Shown: in pieces, positions 1-9,900 of the stretch
Position numbering within the stretch: the first letter of the stretch is position 1
How the letters are laid out: each line of letters starts with the position of its first letter
From: Bin80 sp965207565
GTDB lineage: Bacteria > Bacteroidota > Rhodothermia > Rhodothermales > Bin80
NCBI GenBank assembly: GCA_965207565.1
Contig: CBDBMQ010000029.1
Location: 1-64,000 of the forward strand
Direction of reading: 5' to 3'
DNA length: 64,000 nt
Translations under genes and position numbers: made by a program
Notes under the pieces: model-generated
The model's input: only the letters and a program-made list of their open reading frames with translations
Database searches by the model: none
Told to the model about the DNA's origin: nothing

Positions 1-421
1 AACTGTACTCCAGGCTTTGCAAGAGTTCTGTGCATTGGTCATAGATTTTTTTCGATGACGAGGGGGCTAAAAGGGTTTGAATCCCAAAATATCTCCGCAA
101 TTCCAAGTGGGTCCAGTGATACAGTGGATTCATGACCGTGTAAGGGACGGTGCGTGCCCAAGCATCGAATTTTTCCCGATCCGGCGCAGAACCGGTGCAA
201 TAGTCCTCATGAATGCCATTCATGCGCATTGCACGCCATTTATAATGATCCCCCTCCAGCCATGCATGCGTAAGGTTTTGAAATCTCCGATCTATCGCAA
301 TGTCCTCAGCCGGCAAGTGACAGTGATAATCAATAATCGGCATCTCTGCTGCATATTCATGATAGAGTATTTCTGCTGCGTTATTGCGAAGTAAAAAATT
401 CTCGTCAAGAAATTCTCTCAT
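1..421 (-). CDS. uxaC: Glucuronate/uronate isomerase, 5' part only (cut by window edge)
   Basis: The first 140 codons of an aldose-ketose isomerase that converts D-glucuronate to D-fructuronate (and D-galacturonate to D-tagaturonate), the first step of hexuronate breakdown in the cytoplasm. It opens with MREFLDENFLL and continues with IIDYHCHLPAEDIA, the metal-binding HxH of the amidohydrolase-like UxaC fold. WLEGDHYKWRAMRMNGI, YTVMNPLYHWTHLELRRYFGI and the spacing between them match the family closely. The ATG is at 421. The C-terminal two thirds lies left of the window. It is divergent from the TRAP transporter and uxaB, which supports a shared uronate regulon. Product recognised from family sequence, high confidence. 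Confidence 0.93.
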   Translation of the reverse strand, partial: MREFLDENFLLRNNAAEILYHEYAAEMPIIDYHCHLPAEDIAIDRRFQNLTHAWLEGDHYKWRAMRMNGIHEDYCTGSAPDREKFDAWARTVPYTVMNPLYHWTHLELRRYFGIQTLLAPSSSKKIYDQCTELLQSLEYS

Positions 422-522
422 AGATCATCGATTGCCTGGTGATAAGTATTTTGATCTCACTTTGCCCCACCGTCTCTCTCTGCCAAGCCACAACCACTAC
501 ATTATTATGCGAGTAAGTATAC

Positions 523-578
523 GGGAATTATATTCCTGGCCAAAAAGTTCCTGGTAACAAGCTTTGGTTATAATTCCC
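523..578. promoter_or_regulatory. Divergent promoter/operator region between uxaC and dctP
   Basis: A perfect 10-bp inverted repeat, GGGAATTATA at 523–532 and TATAATTCCC at 569–578, places a TATAAT -10 box facing outward on each strand, one toward uxaC and one toward dctP. Between them the heptamer TTCCTGG occurs twice in direct orientation (533–539 and 548–554). No good -35 hexamer is visible for either side, as expected of an activator- or repressor-controlled region. The symmetry suggests one regulator serves both transcripts; its identity is not shown here. Confidence 0.5.
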
Positions 579-647
579 TTATCTTTCGGGCATTCACAGA
601 GAACTCTCTCTCTCCACCATGATAACAGATTCTGGGACAAAGAACGA

Positions 648-1664
648 ATGTTAGGCCGAATCGCAATTTTGGTGCTTCTCCTTTCGGCCGGCTGTGCCCA
701 GACAGGTACTGTGGAAGTCATCAAACTCGGTCATGGACTTGATACCAACCATCCAGTCCACCATGCCATGGTCTTCATGCAAGAGAGATTGAATAGCTTG
801 TCAGGGGGCACTCTGCAGATCCAGATCTATCCAAGCCAACAGCTTGGTACGGAGCGCCAGCTTCTGGAACTTCTGCAACTCGGGAGCCTGGGTATGACAA
901 AGGTCGCTTCGGCAGTACTTGAAGGGTTTGCACCGGAGTACAAAGTGCTCAGCTTACCGTACTTGTTCCGTAACGAAGCCCACCGCTATGATGTACTCGG
1001 AGGAGAAATCGGACGAAAAATTCTGTTGTCAAGCGAGCAATATTGGTTGCGAGGCCTCACCTATTACGATGCCGGAAGCCGAAGCTTTTATACCAAAGAC
1101 CGGCCAATCTACTCGCCCAGTGACCTGGAGGGGCTAAAGATTCGCACCCTTGAGAGTGCAACACAGGTAAAAATGGTCAACAGCCTGGGAGGATCTGCAA
1201 CCCCAATCGCATGGGGAGAACTCTATACCGCACTTCAGCAGGGGGTGGTCGATGGCGCAGAAAATAATCCGCCCTCGTTCTACACATCCAGGCACTACGA
1301 GGTATGCAAATACTATTCGCTGGATGAGCATACCGGACTCCCCGATGTACTGCTGATCAGCACCATCATATGGGACCGCTTGGACTCGGAACAACAATCC
1401 TGGATCCAACAAGCGGCAGATGAGTCTGCTGAGCACCAAAAAAAGCTTTGGAAGGCAGCGACTGACGAAGCCTTGCAAAAAGTGCGGGAGGCTGGTGTGG
1501 AGGTTATCTATCCCGATAAAGAACCTTTCGCGGAACGCGTACTGCAGCTGTATGATGAGTACCAGAATACGCCTGAAATCTTCACATTGATTGAACGAAT
1601 CCGTGCGACCGTGCCATGTGATTCCCTGGGAGACTGCTCAAATGATTCCCTCTCCTCTGAATGA
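648..1664 (+). CDS. dctP: TRAP transporter solute-binding protein (DctP family), likely uronate
   Basis: Extracytoplasmic substrate-binding protein of a tripartite ATP-independent periplasmic transporter. The ATG at 648 gives a lipoprotein signal with lipobox LSAGC, so it is probably lipid-anchored; an in-frame ATG at 564 would bury that signal and is rejected. Family marks are the GLKIRT segment with the arginine that salt-bridges the substrate carboxylate, followed by PIAWGELYTALQQGVVDGAENN. About 338 residues, normal for the family. First gene of dctP-dctQ-dctM-uxaB. Because uxaB and the divergent uxaC handle hexuronates, the ligand is inferred to be glucuronate or galacturonate. Confidence 0.9.
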   Translation: MLGRIAILVLLLSAGCAQTGTVEVIKLGHGLDTNHPVHHAMVFMQERLNSLSGGTLQIQIYPSQQLGTERQLLELLQLGSLGMTKVASAVLEGFAPEYKVLSLPYLFRNEAHRYDVLGGEIGRKILLSSEQYWLRGLTYYDAGSRSFYTKDRPIYSPSDLEGLKIRTLESATQVKMVNSLGGSATPIAWGELYTALQQGVVDGAENNPPSFYTSRHYEVCKYYSLDEHTGLPDVLLISTIIWDRLDSEQQSWIQQAADESAEHQKKLWKAATDEALQKVREAGVEVIYPDKEPFAERVLQLYDEYQNTPEIFTLIERIRATVPCDSLGDCSNDSLSSE

Positions 1665-2169
1665 TGACCTCCAACCCTGTATGACCTATACCCGAAAAAT
1701 ATTGGATCGGTCTCTATCAACACTTGTTGCGATACTCATGGCCGTACTGGTCGTGGATGTACTGTGGCAGGTGTTTACACGGTTTATTCTGGGAGACCCC
1801 AGCTCATGGACAGAGGAGATGGCACGATATCTGATGATCTGGGTGGGACTCATTGGTGCTGCCTATGCCGCGGGCCGTCGAATGCATCTCAGCGTTGACC
1901 TCTTACTGGAGAAGCTCACAGGGAATCGTGCACACATTCTACGCATCTTGATTGAATCTTTCGTGCTCATCTTTGCACTGGCTGCCCTCTTTGCCGGAGG
2001 GCTACGCCTAGTGTGGGTCATGCTCACACTTGGTCAGACATCCGCCAGCCTGCAGTTACCGCTGGGATATGTATATCTCGCAGTCCCACTCAGCGGTTTA
2101 TTCATTGCCTGGTATGCAATCCTGGACCTCATGGACGAGGTAAACAAACTTCGTAATGGAAACCGTTGA
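1642..2169 (+). CDS. dctQ: TRAP transporter small membrane subunit (DctQ family)
   Basis: Small integral membrane component of the TRAP uptake system, pairing with DctM. About 175 residues with four hydrophobic segments, and the family motif SSWTEEMARYLMIWVGLIGAA followed by a basic stretch ending RRMHLSVD. The start at 1642 is preceded by GGGAGA at a normal Shine-Dalgarno distance and overlaps the end of dctP by 23 bp. A later ATG at 1681 lacks a ribosome site but would still leave the first helix intact. Translationally coupled within the uronate operon. Confidence 0.88.
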   Translation: MIPSPLNDDLQPCMTYTRKILDRSLSTLVAILMAVLVVDVLWQVFTRFILGDPSSWTEEMARYLMIWVGLIGAAYAAGRRMHLSVDLLLEKLTGNRAHILRILIESFVLIFALAALFAGGLRLVWVMLTLGQTSASLQLPLGYVYLAVPLSGLFIAWYAILDLMDEVNKLRNGNR

Positions 2170-3451
2170 AATTATCGTACTTGTGGTCTCCTTTGTAGGA
2201 TTGCTCCTGATCGGGGTTCCGATTGCCTATAGCATTGGGCTTGCAACCCTGGCTACCATGCTGGTCACCATGGGAACATGGCCCTCGCTCACGACACAGG
2301 CACAACGCATCGCGACGGGACTGGACAGTTTTGCTCTACTAGCTATCCCCTTCTTTATTCTTGCCGGCCAGATCATGAACCGGGGCGGAATGGCTCGGCG
2401 ACTTATTGATTTTGCACGCGCCTTGCTAGGGCTTTTGCCGGGAGCACTGGCACATGTGAATATCCTTGCATCCATGCTCTTCGGAGCCATCTCTGGATCC
2501 GCTGTAGCCGCTGCCTCCGCGGTTGGCGGAATCATGACCCCCCAAATGGAGAAAGATCGATATGATCGCAACTATACCGCTGCCGTGAATATTACCTCGG
2601 CAACCACAGGGCTTCTGATTCCCCCCAGTAATATCCTGATTGTATATTCACTTGCCAGTGGAGGTGTCTCCATCGCGGCATTGTTCCTGGCCGGTTATCT
2701 CCCAGGAATCCTGGTCGGACTCTCCCTGATGGCAGTGGCTGCGATCATTGCACTTCGGCGAGGATACGGTGCTACACAAGCTTCCGGGATGAGAACAGTT
2801 TTGTGGCGATTTTTGGATGCAATCCCCAGCCTCACCCTACTCGTGGTGGTCATGGGTGGCATCGTCGCCGGCTTCTTTACCGCCACAGAAGCTGCGGCCG
2901 TCGCCGTATTGTATGCGTTGATCCTTGCTCTGATTTACCGGGAAATCACCTTCCGGGACCTCCCCCAAATCCTCATTGATGCCAGTGGTACAACAGCCGT
3001 CGTTCTACTACTCGTTGCAACCTCGGTTGGCATGTCATGGATCATGGCCTACGTCAACATTCCACAACAGCTTACAGAGTCGCTTTTAGCCTTAACTGAT
3101 AATGGGATTGTCATTCTACTGCTCATCAACGTGATCCTGTTGTGCGTAGGCATTTTTATGGATATTACCCCCGCTGTGCTCATCTTTACACCCATCTTCC
3201 TGCCAATTGCAATTACATTAGGAATTGATCCCATTCATTTTGGGATCATCATCGTTCTGAACCTTTGTATCGGGCTATGTACACCGCCGGTAGGGAGTGT
3301 GCTTTTTGTTGGGGTCGGGGTAGCCGGAACTAGAATTTCAGACGTGACCCGTCCACTTCTACCCTTCTTTATCGCAATGATCGTAGCACTCATGGTGGTC
3401 ACTTACCTCCCTGGCCTGAGCCTGTGGTTGCCCAGCCTTTTCCTCAAATAA
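2156..3451 (+). CDS. dctM: TRAP transporter large permease (DctM family)
   Basis: The large subunit that forms the sodium-coupled transport channel of the TRAP system. 431 residues made almost wholly of hydrophobic helices (about 12). Recognisable family segments are LAIPFFILAGQIMNRGGMA, FGAISGSAVAAASAVGGIM and IGLCTPPVGSVLFVG. Its ATG lies 14 bp inside the end of dctQ, so the two are translated together. With dctP and uxaB it forms one unit for taking up and reducing a hexuronate. No oddities seen. Confidence 0.93.
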   Translation: METVEIIVLVVSFVGLLLIGVPIAYSIGLATLATMLVTMGTWPSLTTQAQRIATGLDSFALLAIPFFILAGQIMNRGGMARRLIDFARALLGLLPGALAHVNILASMLFGAISGSAVAAASAVGGIMTPQMEKDRYDRNYTAAVNITSATTGLLIPPSNILIVYSLASGGVSIAALFLAGYLPGILVGLSLMAVAAIIALRRGYGATQASGMRTVLWRFLDAIPSLTLLVVVMGGIVAGFFTATEAAAVAVLYALILALIYREITFRDLPQILIDASGTTAVVLLLVATSVGMSWIMAYVNIPQQLTESLLALTDNGIVILLLINVILLCVGIFMDITPAVLIFTPIFLPIAITLGIDPIHFGIIIVLNLCIGLCTPPVGSVLFVGVGVAGTRISDVTRPLLPFFIAMIVALMVVTYLPGLSLWLPSLFLK

Positions 3452-3467
3452 CTAAGAAAAAAGTAAC

Positions 3468-4904
3468 GTGGTAGAGAAAATACTCCAGTTCGGAACCGGC
3501 CGTTTCTTGAGAGCCTTTGCAGATTGTTTAATTGACGAAGCTTGTAAGTCTGGACGCTATGATGGCCGTATTGTAATGGTTGCCTCAACTCCCAGTGGGC
3601 GTGCAGAACTGTTGAATAATCAAAAGGGACGCTATACCCTATGGACTCGCGGGCATAAGCAGGGCGAATTGATTGATGAATTTCATTCGGTAACCTCCGT
3701 GAGCCGCGCCCTGTCTGCTAGCCAACACTGGGACGAAGTGCTCGCTCTTGCAAAAAGCCCACATCTGGAAGTCATCCTTTCCAATACCACAGAAATCGGC
3801 ATCTCTCTCCAGGACAATGATCTGCAATCCTCGCCCCAGTCCTTTCCTGGACGGCTTTGTGCTCTGCTGTATACGCGTGCAGAATTTTTTGACTATGCAG
3901 ATTCAAGTCATGTCACCATCCTGCCCTGTGAATTGATTGACAATAACGGAGACCTGCTACGAAACCTGGTTATGGAACAGGCACAGCGCTGGAACTTGGG
4001 AGCACGCTTCACGGATTGGGTTCAGCATTCGATCCTATTCTGCAATACCCTGGTGGATCGCATTGTACCTGGACTGCCCGGAAAGACTGAACTGGAGACA
4101 GCATACTCTCGCCTCGGCTACAAGGATGAGCTTCTTACGGTCTGTGAGCCATACCGGCTCTGGGCAATTCAGGGAGACGAAACTCTGCATGAAAAGCTAG
4201 GCTTTTCCAAGGATGCTGATGGCGTGGTCATTGCCCCGGAAATCTCCCCTTATCGAACGAGAAAAATCCGATTGCTCAACGGGGGGCATACGCTCTCTGT
4301 ACCTGTAGGGCTTTTGGCAGGATGTGAGACCGTACTGGATAGCATGACCCACCCGGCCGTTAGTAAATTTATCAAGTCACTTCTACGAGATGAGATTGGT
4401 CCCGTGTTGCCGGTAGATTCTGCTACCGTGGCCCCCTACATTGATGAGGTGCTCCAGCGATGGAAAAATCCTTGTATGCACCATCGTCTGATTGATATTA
4501 CTCTTCAAGCCACAACAAAACTCCGACACCGGGCTGTGCCAACCCTCAAGAATTATTATGAGACGTATCCCACTGGACCCGCCCCCAAGCATATCGCACT
4601 AGGCTTTGCAGCATGGCTTCGTTTCATGCGGGGAATTTCAGAGTCCGATGGCACGATCTACAGTCACTTCCAAGGCAAACTGCATCCCATTTATGATGAT
4701 CATGCAGAACAATTTCAAGATTGGTGGCCGATGGAGGATCGCTTGATTCCAGGCTTTGTGCAAGAGGTTTTATCCAGTCAGAGTCTGTGGGGGATCTCAC
4801 TGAATGATCTACCAGGGTTTACTAGAGCCGTACAAACCAGCCTGCAAAAGATTCTTGATCATGGTATTGAGGCAGCCCTGATTGGCACACAGAGGCTGCA
4901 ATAA
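3468..4904 (+). CDS. uxaB: Tagaturonate reductase / altronate oxidoreductase (UxaB type)
   Basis: NAD-dependent enzyme of the mannitol dehydrogenase family that reduces D-tagaturonate to D-altronate, the step after UxaC on the galacturonate branch. It starts with GTG at 3468, 16 bp after dctM. The N-terminal Rossmann loop reads ILQFGTGRFLRAF. Further on are LSNTTEIGI, LPCELIDNNGDLLRNLV, FCNTLVDRIVPGLPG and the catalytic-domain segment KIRLLNGGHTLSVPVGLLAG. 478 residues, typical of UxaB. The fructuronate reductase UxuB belongs to the same superfamily, but FCNTLVDRIV and the NGGH context fit UxaB better. Confidence 0.87.
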   Translation: MVEKILQFGTGRFLRAFADCLIDEACKSGRYDGRIVMVASTPSGRAELLNNQKGRYTLWTRGHKQGELIDEFHSVTSVSRALSASQHWDEVLALAKSPHLEVILSNTTEIGISLQDNDLQSSPQSFPGRLCALLYTRAEFFDYADSSHVTILPCELIDNNGDLLRNLVMEQAQRWNLGARFTDWVQHSILFCNTLVDRIVPGLPGKTELETAYSRLGYKDELLTVCEPYRLWAIQGDETLHEKLGFSKDADGVVIAPEISPYRTRKIRLLNGGHTLSVPVGLLAGCETVLDSMTHPAVSKFIKSLLRDEIGPVLPVDSATVAPYIDEVLQRWKNPCMHHRLIDITLQATTKLRHRAVPTLKNYYETYPTGPAPKHIALGFAAWLRFMRGISESDGTIYSHFQGKLHPIYDDHAEQFQDWWPMEDRLIPGFVQEVLSSQSLWGISLNDLPGFTRAVQTSLQKILDHGIEAALIGTQRLQ

Positions 4905-4933
4905 CGTTAGATGCGGTGCCTTCGGCATCTCCT

Positions 4934-6451
4934 ATGAACCACGAATTCCGACTTTACAATACCCTTGCCGGCAAGGTTGAGTCTCTGTCCCTGATTGAGC
5001 CCGGTCATCTGCGCTTTTACAGCTGCGGTCCGACGGTTTATTCCTACGCGCATATCGGCAACTTCCGATCTTTTCTGACCGCAGACCTCATTTTGCGAAC
5101 CGCTCAGGCTCTTGGCTGGAAGACAACCTATGTCACAAACATCACTGATGTAGGGCATCTCACCAATGATGACACCATGGATGCCTCCGGGGAAGACCGG
5201 ATGACCCGTGCACTGCATTCCTCTGAAGGGAACCGGTTTGCGAACGTATGGGATCTGAGCCGTCACTACTCGTCTGCCCTTCAATCTGACTGGCAAACGC
5301 TGAACTTACTGGAGCCGGATGTCCGACCACGGGCGACCGAACATATACGGGAGCAGATCCAAACGATTGAGCGACTTTTATCCTGCGGAGCCGCGTATCA
5401 GACCTCATCCGGTGTGTACTTCTCGGTTGAAAGCTTCGCGGATTATGGCAAGCTGTCCGGCAATAAGGCTGCAGAAGCGCTGGAGCTTGCAGTGCGCGAT
5501 GTGGTCGTAGATTCCGAAAAAAAGGATCCGCGTGATTTTGCGCTGTGGAAAAAAGATGCGGAGCATCTGATGCAATGGCACAGCCCATGGGGATGGGGAT
5601 TTCCCGGGTGGCATATCGAGTGCTCGGTCATGGCACAGGCCTACCTCGGAAACGAAATTGATCTGCATGCCGGGGGAGAAGACCTGATCTTCCCGCATCA
5701 TGAATGCGAGATCGCCCAGGCAGAAGCATTGACTGGACGTCCATTTTCCAGACACTGGGTTCATACACGCTTCCTTCAGGTAGAAGGGCAAAAAATGTCC
5801 AAGCGACTCGGAAATTTTCTCACTGTCAAAGACCTGATACAGGAGCGTGGTGTGCTCCCGCTCGCAGTGCGCCTCGCGCTGATCAGCGGACAATACCGTA
5901 AGCCCTTTAACTTCACTTTTGCAACACTTCGGGACAGCGAACGACATGTAAAACGGTTCCAGGAAGCCTTCGAAATGGCAAAAGAGGCACATGACCGCGG
6001 CGCAGAAGGCGCAACCGCCATCGCGGAAATCCTCGAAAACAAACGCCAATCCGTTCTGGATGCATTACTTGACGATCTGAATACGCCTGCTGCAATCGCT
6101 CAGGCATTAGACGGCGTGCGCACGATCCGAAGGCACAAGGATGAGCTCGGCAGTCAGGCCTATCAATTCATGAAAGAGGTTTCGGATTTACTGGGGATTG
6201 TACCTCAAACTGCAGAGCTCCAGGGAACGGCCCAAAATGGGGTCTCAGCAACCAGTGAGTATCTCGAGCCGGAATTGTCACCGGACTCGCAAACACATGT
6301 GATTGAACAGCTGATCCAGGCACGTACAGCTGCACGGAAAGCACGTGACTTTTCCACCGCTGACAGAATTCGTGATGAATTACTCGCAATGAACATTGAA
6401 ATTAAGGACAGCCCAAGCGGCACCTCGTGGCACAAAAAAAGCAATATCTAA
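4934..6451 (+). CDS. cysS: Cysteinyl-tRNA synthetase
   Basis: Class I aminoacyl-tRNA synthetase charging tRNA-Cys. The ATP signature is AHIGN (HIGH variant) at residues 39–43, preceded by the zinc cysteine in SCGPTVY. WHIECSVM and FPHHECEIAQ supply the other zinc ligands, and QKMSKRLGNF is the KMSKS loop. The C-terminal DALR-like helical part ends in the RDFSTADRIRDELLAMNIEIKDSPSGT anticodon-recognition tail typical of CysS. The ATG at 4934 matches homologues; an in-frame GTG at 4916 would add six residues. It follows uxaB closely and probably shares read-through transcription. Confidence 0.95.
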   Translation: MNHEFRLYNTLAGKVESLSLIEPGHLRFYSCGPTVYSYAHIGNFRSFLTADLILRTAQALGWKTTYVTNITDVGHLTNDDTMDASGEDRMTRALHSSEGNRFANVWDLSRHYSSALQSDWQTLNLLEPDVRPRATEHIREQIQTIERLLSCGAAYQTSSGVYFSVESFADYGKLSGNKAAEALELAVRDVVVDSEKKDPRDFALWKKDAEHLMQWHSPWGWGFPGWHIECSVMAQAYLGNEIDLHAGGEDLIFPHHECEIAQAEALTGRPFSRHWVHTRFLQVEGQKMSKRLGNFLTVKDLIQERGVLPLAVRLALISGQYRKPFNFTFATLRDSERHVKRFQEAFEMAKEAHDRGAEGATAIAEILENKRQSVLDALLDDLNTPAAIAQALDGVRTIRRHKDELGSQAYQFMKEVSDLLGIVPQTAELQGTAQNGVSATSEYLEPELSPDSQTHVIEQLIQARTAARKARDFSTADRIRDELLAMNIEIKDSPSGTSWHKKSNI

Positions 6452-6457
6452 AACAAC

Positions 6458-6976
6458 ATGTACTTTCAAACGATTGATTTTAGTACCGTAGGTGGAGGAC
6501 TGGGACGGATGATGGAACGGTTTGTGGATTCTGGAACACTGACGGGAGACAAAGACGAAGATGCCTTCATTGCCGCAAGCCCTACAGCAGCAATCCTGGG
6601 CCTGCTTTTCGATCAGCGTGTACGCGCTGAGGTTGCCTTTACCGGAGCGAAACGCCTACATGACCGCCTCGGGCATCTTGACTTGGCTATCATTGCAGAC
6701 ATGAATGAGGAAGCACTACGGGTAACGTTTGCAGAATCACCTGCGGTGCATCGCTTCTCTAATAAGATGGCGGATACGACGCGGAAGGTCGCACGCTTCC
6801 TTGTGGACAACTATGATGGCAAACCAGAAGGTCTGTGGAATGATGGCGCGGCCATTGAAGTCATTGAACGGCGGATCAAAGCGATGCCGGGTTTTGGAGC
6901 TGGCAAGGCTGCCAAAATCAAATATGTTCTGCACTACTTTGGTTTCCGTGACTTTTCCGGTGAAGAAGCCGCTTGA
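6458..6976 (+). CDS. HhH-GPD-type DNA glycosylase-like protein (TIGR03252-like)
   Basis: A 172-residue protein resembling the uncharacterised helix-hairpin-helix GPD family related to base-excision DNA glycosylases. Visible marks are AAILGLLFDQRVRAEVAF near residues 44–61, where the family usually has LLLDQQV, and the hairpin MPGFGAGKA at 143–151 that would contact the DNA backbone. A clear lysine plus aspartate glycosylase pair is not evident, so a DNA role is inferred and the substrate is unknown. It starts 6 bp after cysS and ends 11 bp before the convergent kinase gene. Confidence 0.72.
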   Translation: MYFQTIDFSTVGGGLGRMMERFVDSGTLTGDKDEDAFIAASPTAAILGLLFDQRVRAEVAFTGAKRLHDRLGHLDLAIIADMNEEALRVTFAESPAVHRFSNKMADTTRKVARFLVDNYDGKPEGLWNDGAAIEVIERRIKAMPGFGAGKAAKIKYVLHYFGFRDFSGEEAA

Positions 6977-6987
6977 GAGGAGCTCTG

Positions 6988-9900
6988 CTATACTCCATCT
7001 GAACATAACGGCAGGGCAATCTGCATTGTGGTCCCTTGTCCCAGTTCTGTGGTGAAACTGATCTGCCCTCCAGAAAGCTCAACCGCCTGCTTTGCGATGG
7101 CAAGTCCCAGCCCTGCCCCACTTGTTTTTGTTGAAAAACTAGGCTCATAGATCCGGTCCTGTACCTCCATCGGGATTCCGCTGCCGTTGTCAATCACCTC
7201 GGTAATGATCTGATCTGCCTCCACTCTGGCCGTGACGCGCACCCTTCTCTGATCCTTATCACGCACCGCCTCCAATGCATTCTTGACTAGATTAATATAG
7301 GTGCGGCGCAACTCGTTCGGATCCCCTCGAACGGTCAGTGGGGTGTCAGGAAGTTGTAAGTCTAATACCACTGCAGCAGATGCCTCTGCCTGCATGAGAG
7401 CATGCGCTTCATTCATCACCTTACGCAAATCCAGTGTCACTACTTTCCGTCTGGGCAGCTGGGCAAAAGAGGAGAATTCGTTGGCGATATGGGCCAATGA
7501 GTCAATCTGTGCAATGAGCGTAGCGGTCGTGCGCTGGAACTGCTTTTTGAACCGGGAAGGATCCTTGTCTCCGAGTGAGCGCTGTAAATGCTGAATTGAC
7601 AGTTTCATCGGTGTGAGCGGATTTTTGATTTCGTGGGCGATTTGGCGGGCCATCTCTCTCCAGGCTAACTGGCGCTGTTGTCTGGCCAACTTCTGCCTGC
7701 TCTCTGCGAGTTGTCCCTGCATCGTATTGAAGGTGTTGACCAGTGCCCCGACCTCGTCGCGTGACTCCACCGGCAGTACTCGTTCAAATTTTCCTTGCGC
7801 GGCTTCTTCCAGTCCCTGCTGCAGCCTTGCAATCGGTCGGGCGAGTGCACGAGCAAGTACGGATCCAGTGAACATTACCAGAATCCCCAAACCCAGCATT
7901 GCGCCAAACAAATACGCAAGCGTCCGCGCACGTTCTTCTTCAATCCGCTCCGCTTCCGGTAGGGTTGGCACGGACAGAACGTATGCAGGATTTCCATTTG
8001 AATCCAGGATTGCACGATAGCCTGCCGTGTATTCAAACTCGCCCAGTTTATGATCCACGAAAGTAAACCGTTCTGCACCCCCATAAATAGCACTGAAAAC
8101 CTCCGCAGGAAGCCGTTCATCCACGATGCGATCATCAATCAGTTGACGGCGGCTTGCTGCAACAAGCCGTGTACCACGATAAAGATTCAGATCTAATCCA
8201 ACACGGGCAGATAAGGAATCAATATTACTGCGCTCAAGAGCTGCGACACTATTTTCTCCGATCCTCCCTTCAGGTACCAGTGTTGACTCAACACGCTCCA
8301 GATGTTGGCGGAGCCAACTTTGAAGCGCTTTCTCATTTTCTTCCGTAACCACATTGTATCCAGCAATCCCAACCGGGATGACCGCGATGACTCCAAGTAA
8401 CAGGAACGCATTCATCACCTTGTCCTGATACCTCAGACGCGCTCGGGGGATGAGGCCGATCTTCCACTGCATCACATACCCGAATGTGCAAAATGGAATA
8501 CACAGGATTAACCCGCCAACAACCAGTCGAAGGAGGTAGTAAAGATGATCAAACGCTCCATCAATGGTCATTCGTGCTGCAACAACATGATGGTCTCTGT
8601 GAAGATAATAGGTGAGGTATCTGCTACTCTCTCCCGCAGATCCTTGCCTCCATAATGACCCATTCCGGGTGACATCCGAGGCAACTTCAGGATCTAGTTG
8701 ATATTTGGAAAACCGATCTCCGAACGTGCGCATCAACCGCCCATTACGATAGGAGGCCAGAGATAGATCTTCGTATAAATCAAGGGAACCCGAAGCTGAC
8801 AGGATTCGCAGAAGCGGGGTATTCGCTTCTTCGGGTACGATATGCGGTTGTGCCCGAACCAGAACCCATCCCTCTCCGATCGCGGCAAGCCCTGCATATT
8901 GGTATCGGGCAGCGCCCGTTGATTGAGGTTCAACAAATGTATAATTACTGGCCTGTAATTCAATTCCTGTGCTTAATTCTACCAGGAGATCCTGAGTGGA
9001 CTCAGAAGACAGTGTGGCACTGCCACTACTGTGAAGCTCTTCACCGGTAGCAGACAAAAAGGTAATACTGGCATCATATGCCCCAAGCGAAGAAAGAAGA
9101 GAACCCTTTAGCAACTTCTCTGCTTCCGCCTCAAGATCTTCCCCGGACGCAAGCAGGTCATGAATTCGAAGATTCTGTAGTGCTTCCTCTACCACTTCAC
9201 GGACCGCCAGAGATACTTCTGGACTACCCACCTGATCAAAGGTGGACACCGCATACGCAATGCGATCCTGCTTGCGCTGGTTCAGGGCATTGTAGTACAC
9301 CGGGTACAGTAACAAACAAAGTGCCAATGCGGCGGGGACTGCCCGTCTGGCTGCAAGCCAAAGGTATATATCTGCTTTCGTGGCCCATACGGCAGTGTAC
9401 AGGCAGACGATCATCAAACTCAAACTAAGTATCCAGGGACTCCATTGAAGCCAGTCCAATACTATCACCGTCACTACCGTTACCGCACCTGAAACCCCTA
9501 GGCAAATACGGCCCGGCTTCATCTTGAAACCTGTGGTGAGACCGGCAGATACGATCAGAACAATCCCCAATGCCAAAAGGACCAGGGACGCATATACAAC
9601 CAATTCCAGAGAGCTTGGAACCAGTTCACTGCGCCCTATATAGCTGAGTGTCGAATCCAATACGCTGGCATGTAAGACAGCCACCAAAATTGGGGCCAGT
9701 GTCAACCCGACCAGGATCCCAATTCCAAGACGGGTCCATACAATGCCCTGGTGATTGGTAGACGGCCTCGAACATGCATGTGCATACCGGAGCGCCGCCA
9801 CTCCCAGAACGAAAACGCACATCGAACTGATGAGCAGGTCACCCGTCGTACGCATGAGTCCACCCCCTAGTGTGGAGGCTAGGTGTACCGGATCAAACAG

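Noticed and set aside
5405..6049. 214-codon open frame on the minus strand
   Set aside because: Entirely antisense to cysS, composition unlike a protein, no ribosome site.
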